NCBI GenBank assembly: GCA_018398585.1
Contig: JAGTTD010000005.1
Location: 11,831,355 to 11,895,354 of the forward strand
DNA from: Simmondsia chinensis
Taxonomy: Eukaryota; Streptophyta; Magnoliopsida; Caryophyllales; Simmondsiaceae
Length of the DNA stretch: 64,000 bases
Direction: 5' to 3'
The notes below the pieces were generated by a model, which was not told the DNA's origin, did not search any database, and worked only from the letters and a program-made list of their open reading frames with translations. Below, in pieces: positions 1-10,590 of the stretch. The first letter of the stretch is position 1. Each line of letters starts with the position of its first letter. A program made the translations under genes and the position numbers.

Positions 1-1479
1 AGGTCTAGGAATTAAATAAATGCTTAATTCTCAATACAAAATAAATAGTAAAATATATAATTTTTTTTTTATAATTAGCAAGAATAAACCTGCAATATAA
101 AAGCTGGCATCTGAAACAAGAGACCCAAAGAGCACACAAAATAAAAAAAGTGAGAGAAGAACCAGAAACATGCTGCAGTAAAAAGGCTGAGGAACGAGGA
201 AAATGGAAATGGAAGGAAAGAAAATCAGAGGAGCAAAGAGGAGAAAAAAAAAATATCAAGCAGTGTTGATTTTTGTCAACTAGTGCTTTGTTGGCAAGTT
301 TTTTATGTTTGATGTTGAGTGTGGTTTATCCGAGTATGAACGGGACTTATAGTTTGGTGGATTAATTGTGGGTTTGCAACATTATTAATCATAAGTTGTA
401 TTGTGGGAGGATTTGTTGTTTTACGTGCAAAAGTTTCATGAAGGAGGGGTTGGAGCTTCACATTGCGAAAGTTACAATAGGAAAGAGAGAATGTGGAGCT
501 GGATATTAGGATTATGATTCGATTTTTTTAATTTTAAGATTTCATAGTGGATAAAGGGCACTCATTTGAGCCCCATGATTTTCCCTCTAGCTGAAAAAGG
601 GTTTCCATGTAAATTTTCATGTATTGTGTTCAAGTGTAATTAGAGCAATGGGATTGCTTGTTGAGGGAGAAGTCAAGGGCTCAATGACCGATCTTGTTTT
701 TCTAACAAAGTGAACTTTGATGAGAGGTTGCGTGTAGTTGTGCTTGGATGCATGTGGTGGTGAATAGAGGAAAGTGGCACTAGATTGGTGCGCCTAGGTG
801 GTAGCTTATTGGATGGTTTCCGTGCTTAGACAATGGTAGTTTAGCCACATCTGTAGTGGTTGTCATTGTGGAGCTTTAAATAAGGCGGTCGTGGTAGCCC
901 CTCAAGGTAGCTAGCAAGTCCGATGGTGGTGGGTCATGGAACGATTGAAAAAGGCTAGAAAATTGTTCAAAATATCTAGTGTATATTTATCTTAAAGTCA
1001 TTTCAGTGCTTATGCTGAGTGTTACAATTTGCAATATTGGACACACTCCTCTAACCCACAACTCAGACTATGTCAAATATTGCTGACACTAAAGTTAAAA
1101 GTTGGGTTGAATGCTAATACCTAGAGAGTATAGCCAAACTCCACCTAGGAAATTAGCCTATTAAATAAGTGTAGTTTTCATCCATATAAGTTGGTACATA
1201 TCAACGTATTGGCTCGATATGAGATACTTAACAATCGAAAATCTCTACAAAATTTCCTCTAAGTAACAAAATATTTGGGAGGGTAGGAAATTAAATAAAA
1301 GAATTACTAGATAAATTCACATACCTTGATTGGCTCTTGATAATACTTCTACTTCATTGGTTTTCTTTGTTGGAGTCATATATGGCAAATGCAGCATCAT
1401 CAAGATTCTCACCTTCACAATAGTATTAATATTTTTTTGGGTTATTTACAGGAAAGGTTGCTGTACATTTTTTATAATT
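1..1479. other. AT-rich noncoding sequence, nothing recognised
   Basis: I see no gene, terminal repeat or tandem array here. The small open frames are short and have no recognisable motif. A T-rich tract lies near 60-70. The stretch is probably decayed intergenic or transposon-derived DNA, but nothing in it proves that. Confidence 0.5.
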
Positions 1480-1771
1480 TAGTCCTTGTGTTTTTAATTG
1501 TGTCAATTTAGTCTCTTTACAATTTATATTTTGTCACATTAGTTCTTTAATCAAACTCAAGTTAAGTTACTGACATAATGTTTAACGGTACAATCGCATT
1601 AGATGCAGGTAACACACTACAAATCCGTCAACTAAACTTAATATAACTCAACCCATGGTCAAACCATTAAAAGTTTCATTAACAACTTAACATAAATTGT
1701 ACTCTAAGGACATTGACACAGTACAAATTGTAGATGGACTAAATTGACACAACTAAGAATAAAAGGAGTAC
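1480..1771. mobile_element. MITE-like inverted-repeat element, about 0.29 kb
   Basis: The first about 90 bases match the reverse complement of the last about 85 bases. Both arms read AGT/ACT-CCTT, then TTGTGTCAATTTAGTC, then a TACAATTTRTA block, then GTTAAGTT. There is no coding capacity between the arms. Size, long imperfect arms and AT richness fit a miniature inverted-repeat DNA transposon. I could not fix the exact termini or a target duplication, so the superfamily is unassigned. A related single arm with the ATTTAGTTTAT/TGTCAATTTAG wording occurs at about 55250-55335, just outside element C. Confidence 0.6.
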
Positions 1772-1915
1772 AACAACAACAATAGTCTCAATGCCTCAAG
1801 GGCTCCCGCTTGCGCAGGGTTTGGGAGGGGTAGGATGTATTCAGCCTTACCCCGTCAGGGTGAGACCTTGACTAGAGACTGTTTCCAAGGACCCCCAACC
1901 TGACAGGTGATAGTT
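1771..1915 (-). mobile_element. degenerate tRNA-derived SINE (Au-type body)
   Basis: Read on the minus strand it has a remnant of a pol III B box, then GGAAACAGTCTCT, GGGTAAGGCTGAATACATC, a CCCTCCCAAACCCTGCGC block and GCGGGAGC, and it ends in TTGTTGTTGT. That order of blocks is what I know from the Au family of plant tRNA-related SINEs. The B box is badly eroded and no A box could be read, so the copy is old or 5'-truncated. It abuts the MITE on its left. Confidence 0.6.
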
Positions 1916-3697
1916 ATGAAGAGCCTGTATGAAGAGCATGCAAGGCATAGAGAATTAAAAATATAAGGAGTAAATTGACAAAATAGGTAAAGTACAACGA
2001 CGTTTGGTCTAAGTACTGAATTTTTTTTGTTTTTATATTTTCTCATGTGGATGATGAATGTGTGAATCTTGGTAATGCTGCAGCTGCCACGAACGACTGG
2101 AAAATTTCCCCATTCATCTTCAGGCGTATGTTCGATAGATCACTACCTTTGTACCCGTAAACATATAATTGGTTTTTATACTCAAGTTTTATGTCAAGAA
2201 GTCTTAAAACATTGAAAAAAGAAATAATTTAATGCATTTTCCTATAACTTAAAAGTTGGGTAACACTTAACGAGGAAAACAAAAACAGAAACTACCATAG
2301 TTAAGGGTGAAAAGGGCTAAAAATTGCTGTCTGCTTTGGCTTCTATGAAACAGAAGAAAAATTGGTCGATGATGCCAAAAACAATTAACCATGATAAATA
2401 ATTGACATAATCATAATTAACTAATGGGCAATGCCAAAAAACAAAGTTATTATCATAACTAAGGATTAAAAACAAGGATAATAAGATTATTTATTTTATC
2501 GATGATTAAAAAATCCACTAATTCTTGTTTGACATTGAGTACAATAAAATTTATTGATCATACAGAAGGAAAAAAAAAAAAAAAAACTATAAAGAATGAA
2601 AACCAGGTTTCTATAGCATGTTCTTTCACTTAGAAAATATACTAAAAATTAATCGATCATGGGAAAAAAAAGTATACTATTAAGGAAACTATGGATAAAA
2701 ATTGCGATAAAAAGTTTAAATTGTACTAATACCTATTCTCACCTTCAGAAATAGATTAAAAATAGAGTTATTATTAGTGGTAATATCTTACTAGCTAATA
2801 TTCTAAATTCTTTTTAATATAGTGATATAAAATATGCTTACCAATCACCAATGTCAAGAGAAGAAGAAGAAACCATAAAAGAAAGGCGAAAACCCGAAAG
2901 AAAGAAATGGATAAATTTAGTCATAAAGATATGCGGATCGTTTTAATTTTTCAGGAAAATATTTATTAGCAATAATAATGTTCCTCAAAAAAATAAAATA
3001 CAAAGAAGTAAAAGAAAAAGAGGAGATATTGAATTTGAGGAGGAACTCAGAAGAGAAAAGTTGTTGAAGAGAAAAGAGGTGTAGGCTGGTTTGATATGAG
3101 GTATACGCTTGGTTCTTTTTTAGACCATAAAATATATATAGCCACTTTTAAGATTTTCAATTTTTCCATCGAAAAATTTGATAAAATTCAAATATAAAAA
3201 TAATACTAAATTTATATAATTTTTTTCATAAGTTAAAGAGTTCTAATTATGTATATTTTAGTTAAATAAAGATGTATGTTAAAATACAAGTCAAGAAGAA
3301 ACCACAATCCAAAAATCTGTTTGGGCCCTCATAGTACATATTAAAATCACCCTTAGGATAATGAAACACAAATCGAAATTACAATAATAAATGAAAGGGG
3401 ATTGGGGAGAACACAGAAATTTACGTGGTTCAATTAAAGCCTACATCTGCGTAGAGGAGCATAATAATTTTACTATATCAATTGGAGTGTGCACAAGATA
3501 TCTCAACCCTCAACCATTCTCAACTTCACTCAAACCTTAATTGTAACATACACAATCCCTATGTATATAGAGAGCTACTACACCATTTTATTTAATTATT
3601 TATGGTAAATTCACACCAAAATCCTAATCCTAGTGTGTCATGGACCTAATTGGATTGATCAAATCCTATATATAAAAATAAGACCTAATACAATTAG
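1916..3697. other. AT-rich noncoding sequence with a possible old LTR-like remnant at its right end
   Basis: Mostly AT-rich and without coding potential; a run of 18 A lies near 2570-2587. The last about 350 bases carry an ATTTACGTGGTTC block of a kind that recurs in many plant repeats, and may be a fragment of an older LTR. I found no boundaries for it. Confidence 0.4.
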
Positions 3698-4088
3698 TGA
3701 TGTAGTCGGCGGTCCTCAAGGCATTGGCGGGTTAGCGGCATTGACTTGGCGAGTAGGATGGCTTGGTGGGAATGAAGGCATGGCAACATTCAGCAACTTA
3801 AGTTAGGGTTTTTGCTTTTTTGAGATTAGGAAAGATTTTAATTTTATCTTGATTTTTTTCCTTATTTCTTCTAGGGTTTAGCCTCTATATAAGAGAGGTA
3901 GAATTAGAGTTTTAAATTCATTCAATTTTGATAATTTCTATTCAATATTTCTAGGGTTTTCTCTCTTCCTCGGGTTGTAAGAATTTGAGTAAGTTTTTCC
4001 CCCTTGTTCTTGCAATTTTCATAATAAGAGTTAAGAAAAGGCCGTTGAACCTTCCCGTTCCCCAATTTTTGATCTACGCACTGCATCA
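3698..4088 (+). repeat. 5' LTR of truncated Ty3/gypsy element D
   Basis: The 391-bp stretch starts TGATG and ends CATCA, an inverted terminal match expected of LTRs. It contains a TATA-like CTCTATATAAGAG at about 3880-3893, which would drive transcription towards the gag remains. It is followed two bases later by a degenerate tRNA-Met primer site. No partner LTR is present, because the element is cut off at about 5462. Confidence 0.75.
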
Positions 4089-4090
4089 GT

Positions 4091-4102
4091 TAGTATCAGA
4101 AA
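4091..4102 (+). other. degenerate primer-binding site of element D (tRNA-Met type)
   Basis: TAGTATCAGAAA, just downstream of the LTR end, resembles the common plant primer site TGGTATCAGAGC with mismatches that include G-to-A changes. It fixes the polarity of D as plus strand. Confidence 0.6.
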
Positions 4103-4107
4103 TTAGA

Positions 4108-5462
4108 ATGACTTCTGAAATGGCCCTTGGGCGACAAAGATAGGCCGCTGTTGAGACATTTACCGGCGTGACTTTCAACAGCATACCGAGAGGAGGTTCC
4201 AGGATTTGGAAGAGAGATTCCAATGTATCGAGTAGTTCTTGATTCAGTTAGGAGCTACCAAGCACCGAGGGCTCAACCTCAATACCCACCAGCAGGGGGT
4301 GGCAGGGACGACACAGGCAATAGCTTTCACAACCCATTCTCGGAGGCTGAAATACCAGATCGGCACCTGAGGCGAGATCGTCCCAGCACTAGTCATGTCT
4401 CCAACGCTGGAGAGCAGAGGTGGGAATCCGATTTTCGGATAGAGACTCAAGAGTTCAATGGTGGAGGACACCCAGAAGACTTTTAGGATTGGTTGGCGTC
4501 AGTAGAGGAAGTCCTTGAGTTCAAAGAAGTTCCGGAGCAAAAGAGGGCGCCATCAGTAGCTACTCGGCTGAGGGGAAGGGCTGCCACCTGGTGGCAACAA
4601 CTAAACATACCAAGCTTAGGCAGGGCAAGGTAAAGATTGGGATGTGGGAAAAGATGAAGAGGCACATGAGAGGCGCTTTCTTACCCCACAATCATGCAAG
4701 ATCATGTACCAATGACTGGAAAGCCTATGTCAGGGCTCCAAGATCATAGAGGAGTACACTACGGAGTGCCATTGTTTGGTTGCTAGGAACAACTTGGCGG
4801 AGATAGGAGAGCAGTTGGGGGACCGCTATGTTGGCGGATTGAAGGAGTGCATACATGAGGTGTTGAATATGTTTGAAATTTTTTCTGTCTTAGAAGCAAG
4901 CTAGAGAGCTATGAGTGTTGGGAAGCAACAATGCTGACGTATTGTTGGTGAGTCTTGGAACACTCAGATTAGCAGGCGTGAATAGGTACGAGTACCTCCA
5001 AACCTAGGAATGCAGAACAAGCCGATTGCTACCAACATTGGGAAGCCAGTTAATCCAGAATTGGCAGGTACTTCAATAACCCGTTGCTTTGAATGTGGTG
5101 AAGTAGGTCAACATGCCGCTGAATTTCATAAAGGTGACAAACCTAGCAAAAGTTTGTTCATCGAAGGGATTTGGGATGAAGAGGGTGTGGTATTTGAAGA
5201 AGTGCCAGATGAATTGGCTCTAGAAGAAAATGCTATTGTGGGTGACGTTGGTCACCTACTCGTGATTAGGCGCAAAAAGAAGAAGATGATGACGGTTGGT
5301 TCAGGAACAACATCTTCTAGACCACCTGCACCATTAGCGGTAGAGTTTTCCACATGGTAATAGATTCCAGAAGTCGTGAAAACGTAATTTTTAAGGAGGC
5401 TGTCACGAAGTTGCATTTAAAGATGGAAGTGCACCCAAATCCTTATGATCAACAAGGATAAA
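4108..5462 (+). pseudogene. gag and start of protease of element D, broken (Ty3/gypsy)
   Basis: The nucleocapsid precursor has decayed into several frames. An ATG at 4108 opens a frame with an early stop. At about 4440-4620 the frame reads like the retrotransposon gag domain: E-F-N-G, H-P-E-D-F, a stop, D-W-L, then K-E-V-P and A-T-W-W-Q-Q-L. At about 5085-5135 a CCHC zinc knuckle starts C-F-E-C-G-E-V-G-Q-H, but the last cysteine is replaced by phenylalanine. After about 5355 the text V-I-D-S-R-S-R-E-N-V resembles a retroviral-type protease start (normally D-S/T-G). At about 5462 the similarity stops abruptly and element B sequence begins, so RT, RNase H and integrase are missing. A gypsy origin is well supported; the lineage within gypsy is not. 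Confidence 0.8.
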
Positions 5463-6930
5463 CAATCAACAGGCTCAAAGGATCCAAGGTTTAGAGGGTG
5501 AAATCCACCAATTGGAGGAGAGATTACAACAACTTAAGCAAGAGCTGCTCTCCTTGAGACAACAACACGTCTCCAAAGGTTCAGAGGTTGGAAGACTCGA
5601 GGAAGCCATCATGGAAGCCTAGAGAAACAGTGAATAGGGGTGTTCATGGGTATGGGTACACCATGATCCACCCCACCCAAGGAGATTGGGTTGGGTTGGG
5701 TTTGGTACCTATTAGAAGTTGATTCCTAATGGGTCCAATTATGGATACGTATGGGTAACTCGGGTGGTTTTGGGTTACCTATGGGTAACTCTTAATCTTT
5801 TGGTTTCTCTAAGTATTAAACTAGAGTGTTGTGTTTTTGATATAACCTTCTAATTCCTAAATGCAATTTTCTATAAGTTAGAATTTTCAAAACGGAAAAT
5901 TATTACTTTGGTACTGTGAGATTTGAACATTTATACTTAGATATCTTGACATTTTAATATATATAATGAAGTACCCTAAAGTTTAAGTATTTTATCACTA
6001 GGTGTCTTATGTCAAAATTTGATCAATTTATGTAAGAATCAGACCAACATAATACAAAAAAATGATGATATAGTACATAATTACGATAACATAAATAAGT
6101 CATGTCCATCTTTAAGCAAAAAATTAGCAAATTACGATAAAACAATTTCCTGAATGTTGATATGAACTATCGAAATATTGTCGAAATTATGTGTCATGTT
6201 AGTATTATTAGAAAAATATCATCAAATTTTAATGAATATACTAATATATTATCGAAATCATATTCAATTTTAACATTTCCAATTAAAACCTTTCGAAGTT
6301 TGACAAAAGAGTACCTGATTAATAAAATTTTAAACCCTCAAGGAACCTAAATAATAAATTGTTTAAATCTCAAGGTATCACATTGTATATATTAAAATGT
6401 CATGATACATAAGTAATAAATTGTTAAAGCTCAGGAAATCAAATTAATTAAATTAGATAACAAGTTGAGTTTGTTTTGTCAATAAAATCCTAGAATAAAT
6501 CGTATTTAATTCAAATTTACATGAAAATAAATATAATACAAATAGATATTTAAATTAAGAAATTCGGATCTAAATCACATAATCATATTAATTTTTAGAT
6601 GCACAGCCTTCTAAAACCAAGTCAATAACATGTCAAAGTTACATAAGTCTTACTTGCAAAATGAATTTATGGGTTAACCCACCCAGACCCAAAACCGACC
6701 CAACCCAGACCCATAGTCTAATCGGTTTGTGGGTTTTGGTTGGGCCTGGGTTGGGTATTAAATGGGTCTCTTTAATTATTACCCAAACCCAACCCAACCA
6801 AACCCTCCTAATGTTCACCCCTAACAGTGAAGCCCTTCAAGAGGAAGCTCTCACTTTATACCACGAGCTGAATGATATAACCAACTATCTATCATCAATA
6901 GAGGAGTCCTTAGAGAGGATCCGAATTTGA
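5463..6930 (+). pseudogene. 3' end of antisense coiled-coil ORF of element B, split by a hAT insertion
   Basis: If the hAT element at 5635-6823 and one copy of its 8-bp duplication are removed, this plus-strand frame reads continuously through about 90 codons. It has one in-frame TAG (about 5619) and ends at 6930. The protein is a heptad-rich coiled coil: G-E-I-H-Q-L-E-E-R-L, L-K-Q-E-L-L-S-L-R-Q-Q, then H-E-L-N-D, Y-L-S-S-I-E-E-S-L. It aligns with the tail of the plant-mobile-domain ORF of element C at about 59940-60190, residue by residue with mostly conservative changes. It runs opposite to the gag-pol of B, tail to tail with the integrase end near 7170. The plant-mobile-domain part is missing because B is cut at about 5462. 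Confidence 0.7.
5635..6823. mobile_element. non-autonomous hAT-type element, 1189 bp, with 8-bp target duplication
   Basis: The ends are TAGGGGTGTTCAT and, reverse-complemented, TAGGGGTGAACAT (11 of 13 identical). The flanks are a perfect 8-bp direct repeat ACAGTGAA at 5627-5634 and 6824-6831. An 8-bp duplication with TAGGGGTG ends is the hallmark of hAT transposons. The interior has no transposase, only AT-rich DNA plus terminal blocks of degenerate GGGTTGGGT or its complement. Its body resembles parts of 44040-44930, so a second family member lies in this window. It interrupts the antisense ORF of element B. Confidence 0.85.
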
Positions 6931-7145
6931 CTCTTTTGAATTCCAGTCTTTGTATAAGAGATTTTGGCTGTACAAATTACTTATTTGTTACGTTTGTGTA
7001 TGTAAGCCATGTACTCCTTCCTTAATCAATGAATTCGCATTTGCTCAATATGCCTCTTGGATTGGTTGTTCTTTCCTTTTCTTTTCAAGGATCATGAGGT
7101 TGATCCTCAAGACTTTGGTATCAAAATTGGGTCGACAAATCTAGG

Positions 7146-8858
7146 AATCTATACTTAAGAACTTCCTTATTAGAATCCCAGATTGATGGTACACATTTCT
7201 TTAAGAATCTACCATTGATGGCTCTTGGTTGAGTACTTCCATCTAGGTCATGAAGTAAATAAGCATTTCCTCCAACACTTCTATGACTCTAAATGGACCC
7301 TCCCAATGTGGAGACCATTTTGCAAAGACACGATCCTTCTGGCCAATGGCTAAAACCACCTTCCAGATGAGATCTCCTAAGTCAAAAGACCTGGGCTTGA
7401 CCTTTTCGTTTTATGCTTTGGCAACCCTTTTCTTTTGAGTCTCCAATCTATGAAGGGTGTCGAGCCTTACTTGGTCTTGGTTGGTAAGCTTGTTCATTAG
7501 AGATTGCTCATATTCAAGTTCAAGAAGCTTCCCTTGATGAGCTCGTCCAATAGACTAAAATGTTATCTCCATGGGAAGCACTATATCATAGCCATATGTT
7601 AAATGAAAAGGACTCATCCCAGTGGCATCCCTTTTAGAGGTTCTATAGGCCCATAGGGCATCTAGCAGCAATTCATGCCACTTCCTAAGGTGGTCCTCAA
7701 TCATCATCTCGATGTTGGCATTTAGAATCTTATTAGTTGATTCTGCCTGGTCATTAGCTTGAGCATAATAGGGTGTTTAGTTCAGGATTTCTATATTAAA
7801 ACTTTTGGTAAACTCCTTCACCTCAGCTCCGTTAAACACTCTAGCTTGATCCACTGTGATGGCTTTTGGAATAACAAACCTACATAGGATATATTCTTCG
7901 ATAAAATCAATCAAATCTGGCTTATTGATGTTCCTATAGGGTTTAGCTTTCACCTATTTCGTAAAGTAATTAGTGGCGATGAGAATGTAAGAACGTTGCT
8001 TGGGGGACGAGGGGGTTAATATCACTTGTAATATCAATTACCCAACCTCTAAATGGCCATGGCTTAACATTGGCATGCATCTTAGCAGTAGGGACCCTGG
8101 GTACATGTCCATGTCTCTGGCATATGCTCTACATCCCTGACATATTTTAAGCAATCTTCAATCATGGATGGCTAAAGTAGCCTTAAAGCATGATGAGCTA
8201 GTGCATTTTATTGCAATCTAGATGGGATCCACATATACCCTCATGGGCTCTTATCATTACTAGCATTGCTTCGTCCAAGTCATGGCACTTGAGAAGCACT
8301 TTACTAGTGTCCCTTTTGTATAATTCTCCAAACTCACCATCTAAGTTGAATCTTTGAGCCCTCATTTTTCATCTTTCTGTCCCTAATGTAATTTTGAAGG
8401 TTATTGAAGTAATCCACCAGAGGCTTCCTCTAGTCCTCCTGTTGACTTAGGACAGTCTGATGTGCCTCATAGTACTCCAAACATTCATTTGGTGCACCTT
8501 TGAACGGCTCGGTATACTTGATCTCGTGGTCCAAAACCTTAGTCTTAATGACCACAGTATCTTCAAACCAAGTTATAGATAATTTCTACCCAGATGCCAA
8601 CTGAGCCAAGTCATTAGCTACTTTATTTTGTTCCCTGCGCATGTGTTCGAACTGCATCTCATTGAATTTACTCAACAAGTAGCATACAATTGATAGATAT
8701 CGGCTCGAGGAATCACTGAGACATAGGAACTCCCCATTTACTTGGAAAATCAACAATTGCGAATACCCCTTGATAAGAACATTGAGGACATCCATTTGTA
8801 AGAGCATCTGGAGGCCAATTATTAGAGCCTCATACTCAGCCATGTTATTGGAGCAGCT
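7146..8858 (-). pseudogene. end of archaeal-type RNase H and integrase of element B
   Basis: From 8858 down, the frame continues the second RNase H cut by element A: C-S-N-N-M-A-E-Y-E-A-L-I-I-G-L, then V-A-N-D-L-A-Q-L-A. This is followed by a decayed integrase. At about 8060-8010 W-P-F-R-G-W-V-I-D-I carries the first catalytic Asp. At about 7460-7180 the C-terminal part reads K-K-R-V-A-K-A, K-P-R-S-F-D-L-G-D-L, W-K-V-V-L, W-E-G-P-F-R-V, which is the GPY/F-type module. Many stops lie between, including in the zinc-binding region. Integrase would have inserted the cDNA; this copy cannot. Its end faces the end of the antisense ORF. Confidence 0.8.
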
Positions 8859-9595
8859 TGTCACGGACCCCCAATAGTATAATACTTTTTATTTTTAATA
8901 ATGTACTAGAAGGACCTAGGAAGTACTAGGCCCTCCTTATTTTTCCTTAATTTACTTGATGCGTGTATGTAAACGGGAGGACATGTCGCTTGACACGAAG
9001 GGTCGCGTCCAAAGGCCCTTGACACGCCCCAGACACGGCCCAGACACGGTCTAGGCAGTGTCAGGGTCGCGTCCCAGCGCGCCCAGGCGCAGGCCCAGAC
9101 ACAGGCGCCCATGTCCTTCCCAAGGTCGCGTCCCTTGCTGATTGAGGCGCATCTGTTGGATCATTTACACGGTCCACTTGACACGCTTAGTCCAAGGGGA
9201 GTGCACCCGATTTTGTCCCTTTAATATTCTATGTATTTAGACTAGATTCATGTACCTATTTAATATTCATGTCTCTTAGGTAATGAACCGTGCCCCTTGG
9301 GAAATACACACGGTTCATGCATATTGTAAATATCATTGAGTATAAATAATAAGGGATGGCAATTGCCAAGGATGTCCAAACTCACCCACATTAATCCAAT
9401 TTCATTGTCTCTTTGAACGTGTACTTACATTGTTATTGTGACTCTATTTCCTTTGTTCCAAAACACTCTTTTGCCTTTATTCCGCATAAACACAACCTTC
9501 GGCTTAACGAGGAGCCCGACTTAGCGAGGTACTTTCGGAGTGAAGTTAAGTGGCGCACGGGCTTGACAAGGGTGTCAAAAAACCGTCCCGTGACA
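8859..9595 (+). repeat. 5' LTR of chromovirus A
   Basis: This 737-bp LTR has perfect 8-bp inverted ends (TGTCACGG/CCGTGACA). A TATA-like GAGTATAAATAATAAG sits at about 9339-9354, a plausible promoter for the element. The CpG-rich block at about 8990-9150 (GGTCGCGTCC repeated) stands out from the AT-rich surroundings. Confidence 0.93.
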
Positions 9596-9597
9596 GT

Positions 9598-9610
9598 TGG
9601 TATCAGAGCA
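9598..9610 (+). other. primer-binding site of chromovirus A (tRNA-Met)
   Basis: TGGTATCAGAGCA begins two bases after the 5' LTR end and matches the standard plant tRNA-Met-type primer site without mismatch over the core 12 bases. First-strand cDNA synthesis would start here. Confidence 0.92.
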
Positions 9611-9620
9611 GATTGACGTG

Positions 9621-10590
9621 ATGGCTGGGAGCAGTGTTGTGGAGGAAGGAATTGTGAGTACGTCACAAGCAATGGAGGAACCACCGAGAGGGAGATCGGA
9701 GACGCGCACGAAAAAGGCAAGCAAGGCCAAGGACCCGTCTGTTCCACGGGATGCGCTTGGTAGTCTTGATGCTCGTGTGGCGAAATTAGAGTTGGTTATG
9801 GGTGATGTTCATGACCAATTTGACACTATCGAGTCCCTAGAGGAGAGTGTCACCGGTATGGAGGGAAAGGTCCTTGAGACCATAACCGAGATCAAGGATG
9901 CCATGGAGGAGCAACTTGATCAGCTAAAGGACGCTGTTTTTGGACTTCGTCAAGACCTTGACATCGTTAAGGAGGACGTGACGCTGTGCAAGACCGCTGT
10001 CGCTAATGGGGCTGGCACGGGTGGTGTGTCTCGTGTCAAGGTCCCGACCCACCGAGGTATGGAGGAAAACGGGATGCCAAAGAGATAGACAATTTCTTGT
10101 GGTGTTTGGAGAGGTACTTTGAGGCACTTCGCCTTGAAGACGAGACGCTCAAGATCAACACCGCATCAATGTACCTACAAGATGATGCAGCGTTGTGGTG
10201 GAGGAGGCGCCACGGTGACATAAGCCGTGGGACTTGCACTATCGATACTTGGGATGACTTTGTTCGTGAGTTCAAGAAACATTTCTTTCCGGAGAATGCC
10301 GAGAGTGTTGCGGTGAAGAAGCTGAGGGGTTTGAAGCAAACGGGATCTATCCGGGACTATGTCACGGAGTTCCAGTCCCTTATGCTTGAACTTCCTGACA
10401 TGCTCGAATCGTTAGCACTCATTTATTTCTTGGATGGCTTACAACCATGAGCCGAAATGGAGGTGAAGCGTAGAGGAGTACAAGATCTTGCCACTGCAAT
10501 ATCCGAGGCCGAAAACTTGGTAGAGTACAAAAAAGACTCTACTAAGAAGAAGGACTTCAGGGTAACAAAGGGAAGAGTGGGAAGAACCTA
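9621..10590 (+). pseudogene. gag of chromovirus A, frameshifted and 3'-deleted
   Basis: The start ATG at 9621 follows the primer site by ten bases. The first about 155 codons are charged and coiled-coil-like (D-A-R-V-A-K-L-E-L-V, then repeated E/K/L heptads). A one-base indel before 10080 puts the rest in another frame. That frame reads D-A-K-E-I-D-N-F-L-W, L-E-R-Y-F-E-A-L, A-L-W-W-R-R-R, F-K-K-H-F-F-P-E and G-S-I-R-D-Y-V-T-E-F, the classic retrotransposon gag domain. A stop TGA sits at 10448-10450 and the frame carries on with A-E-M-E-V-K-R. The lysine-rich linker before the zinc knuckle is fused directly to RT sequence by the internal deletion. Gag would form the virus-like particle; this copy cannot make full-length protein. 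Confidence 0.9.
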
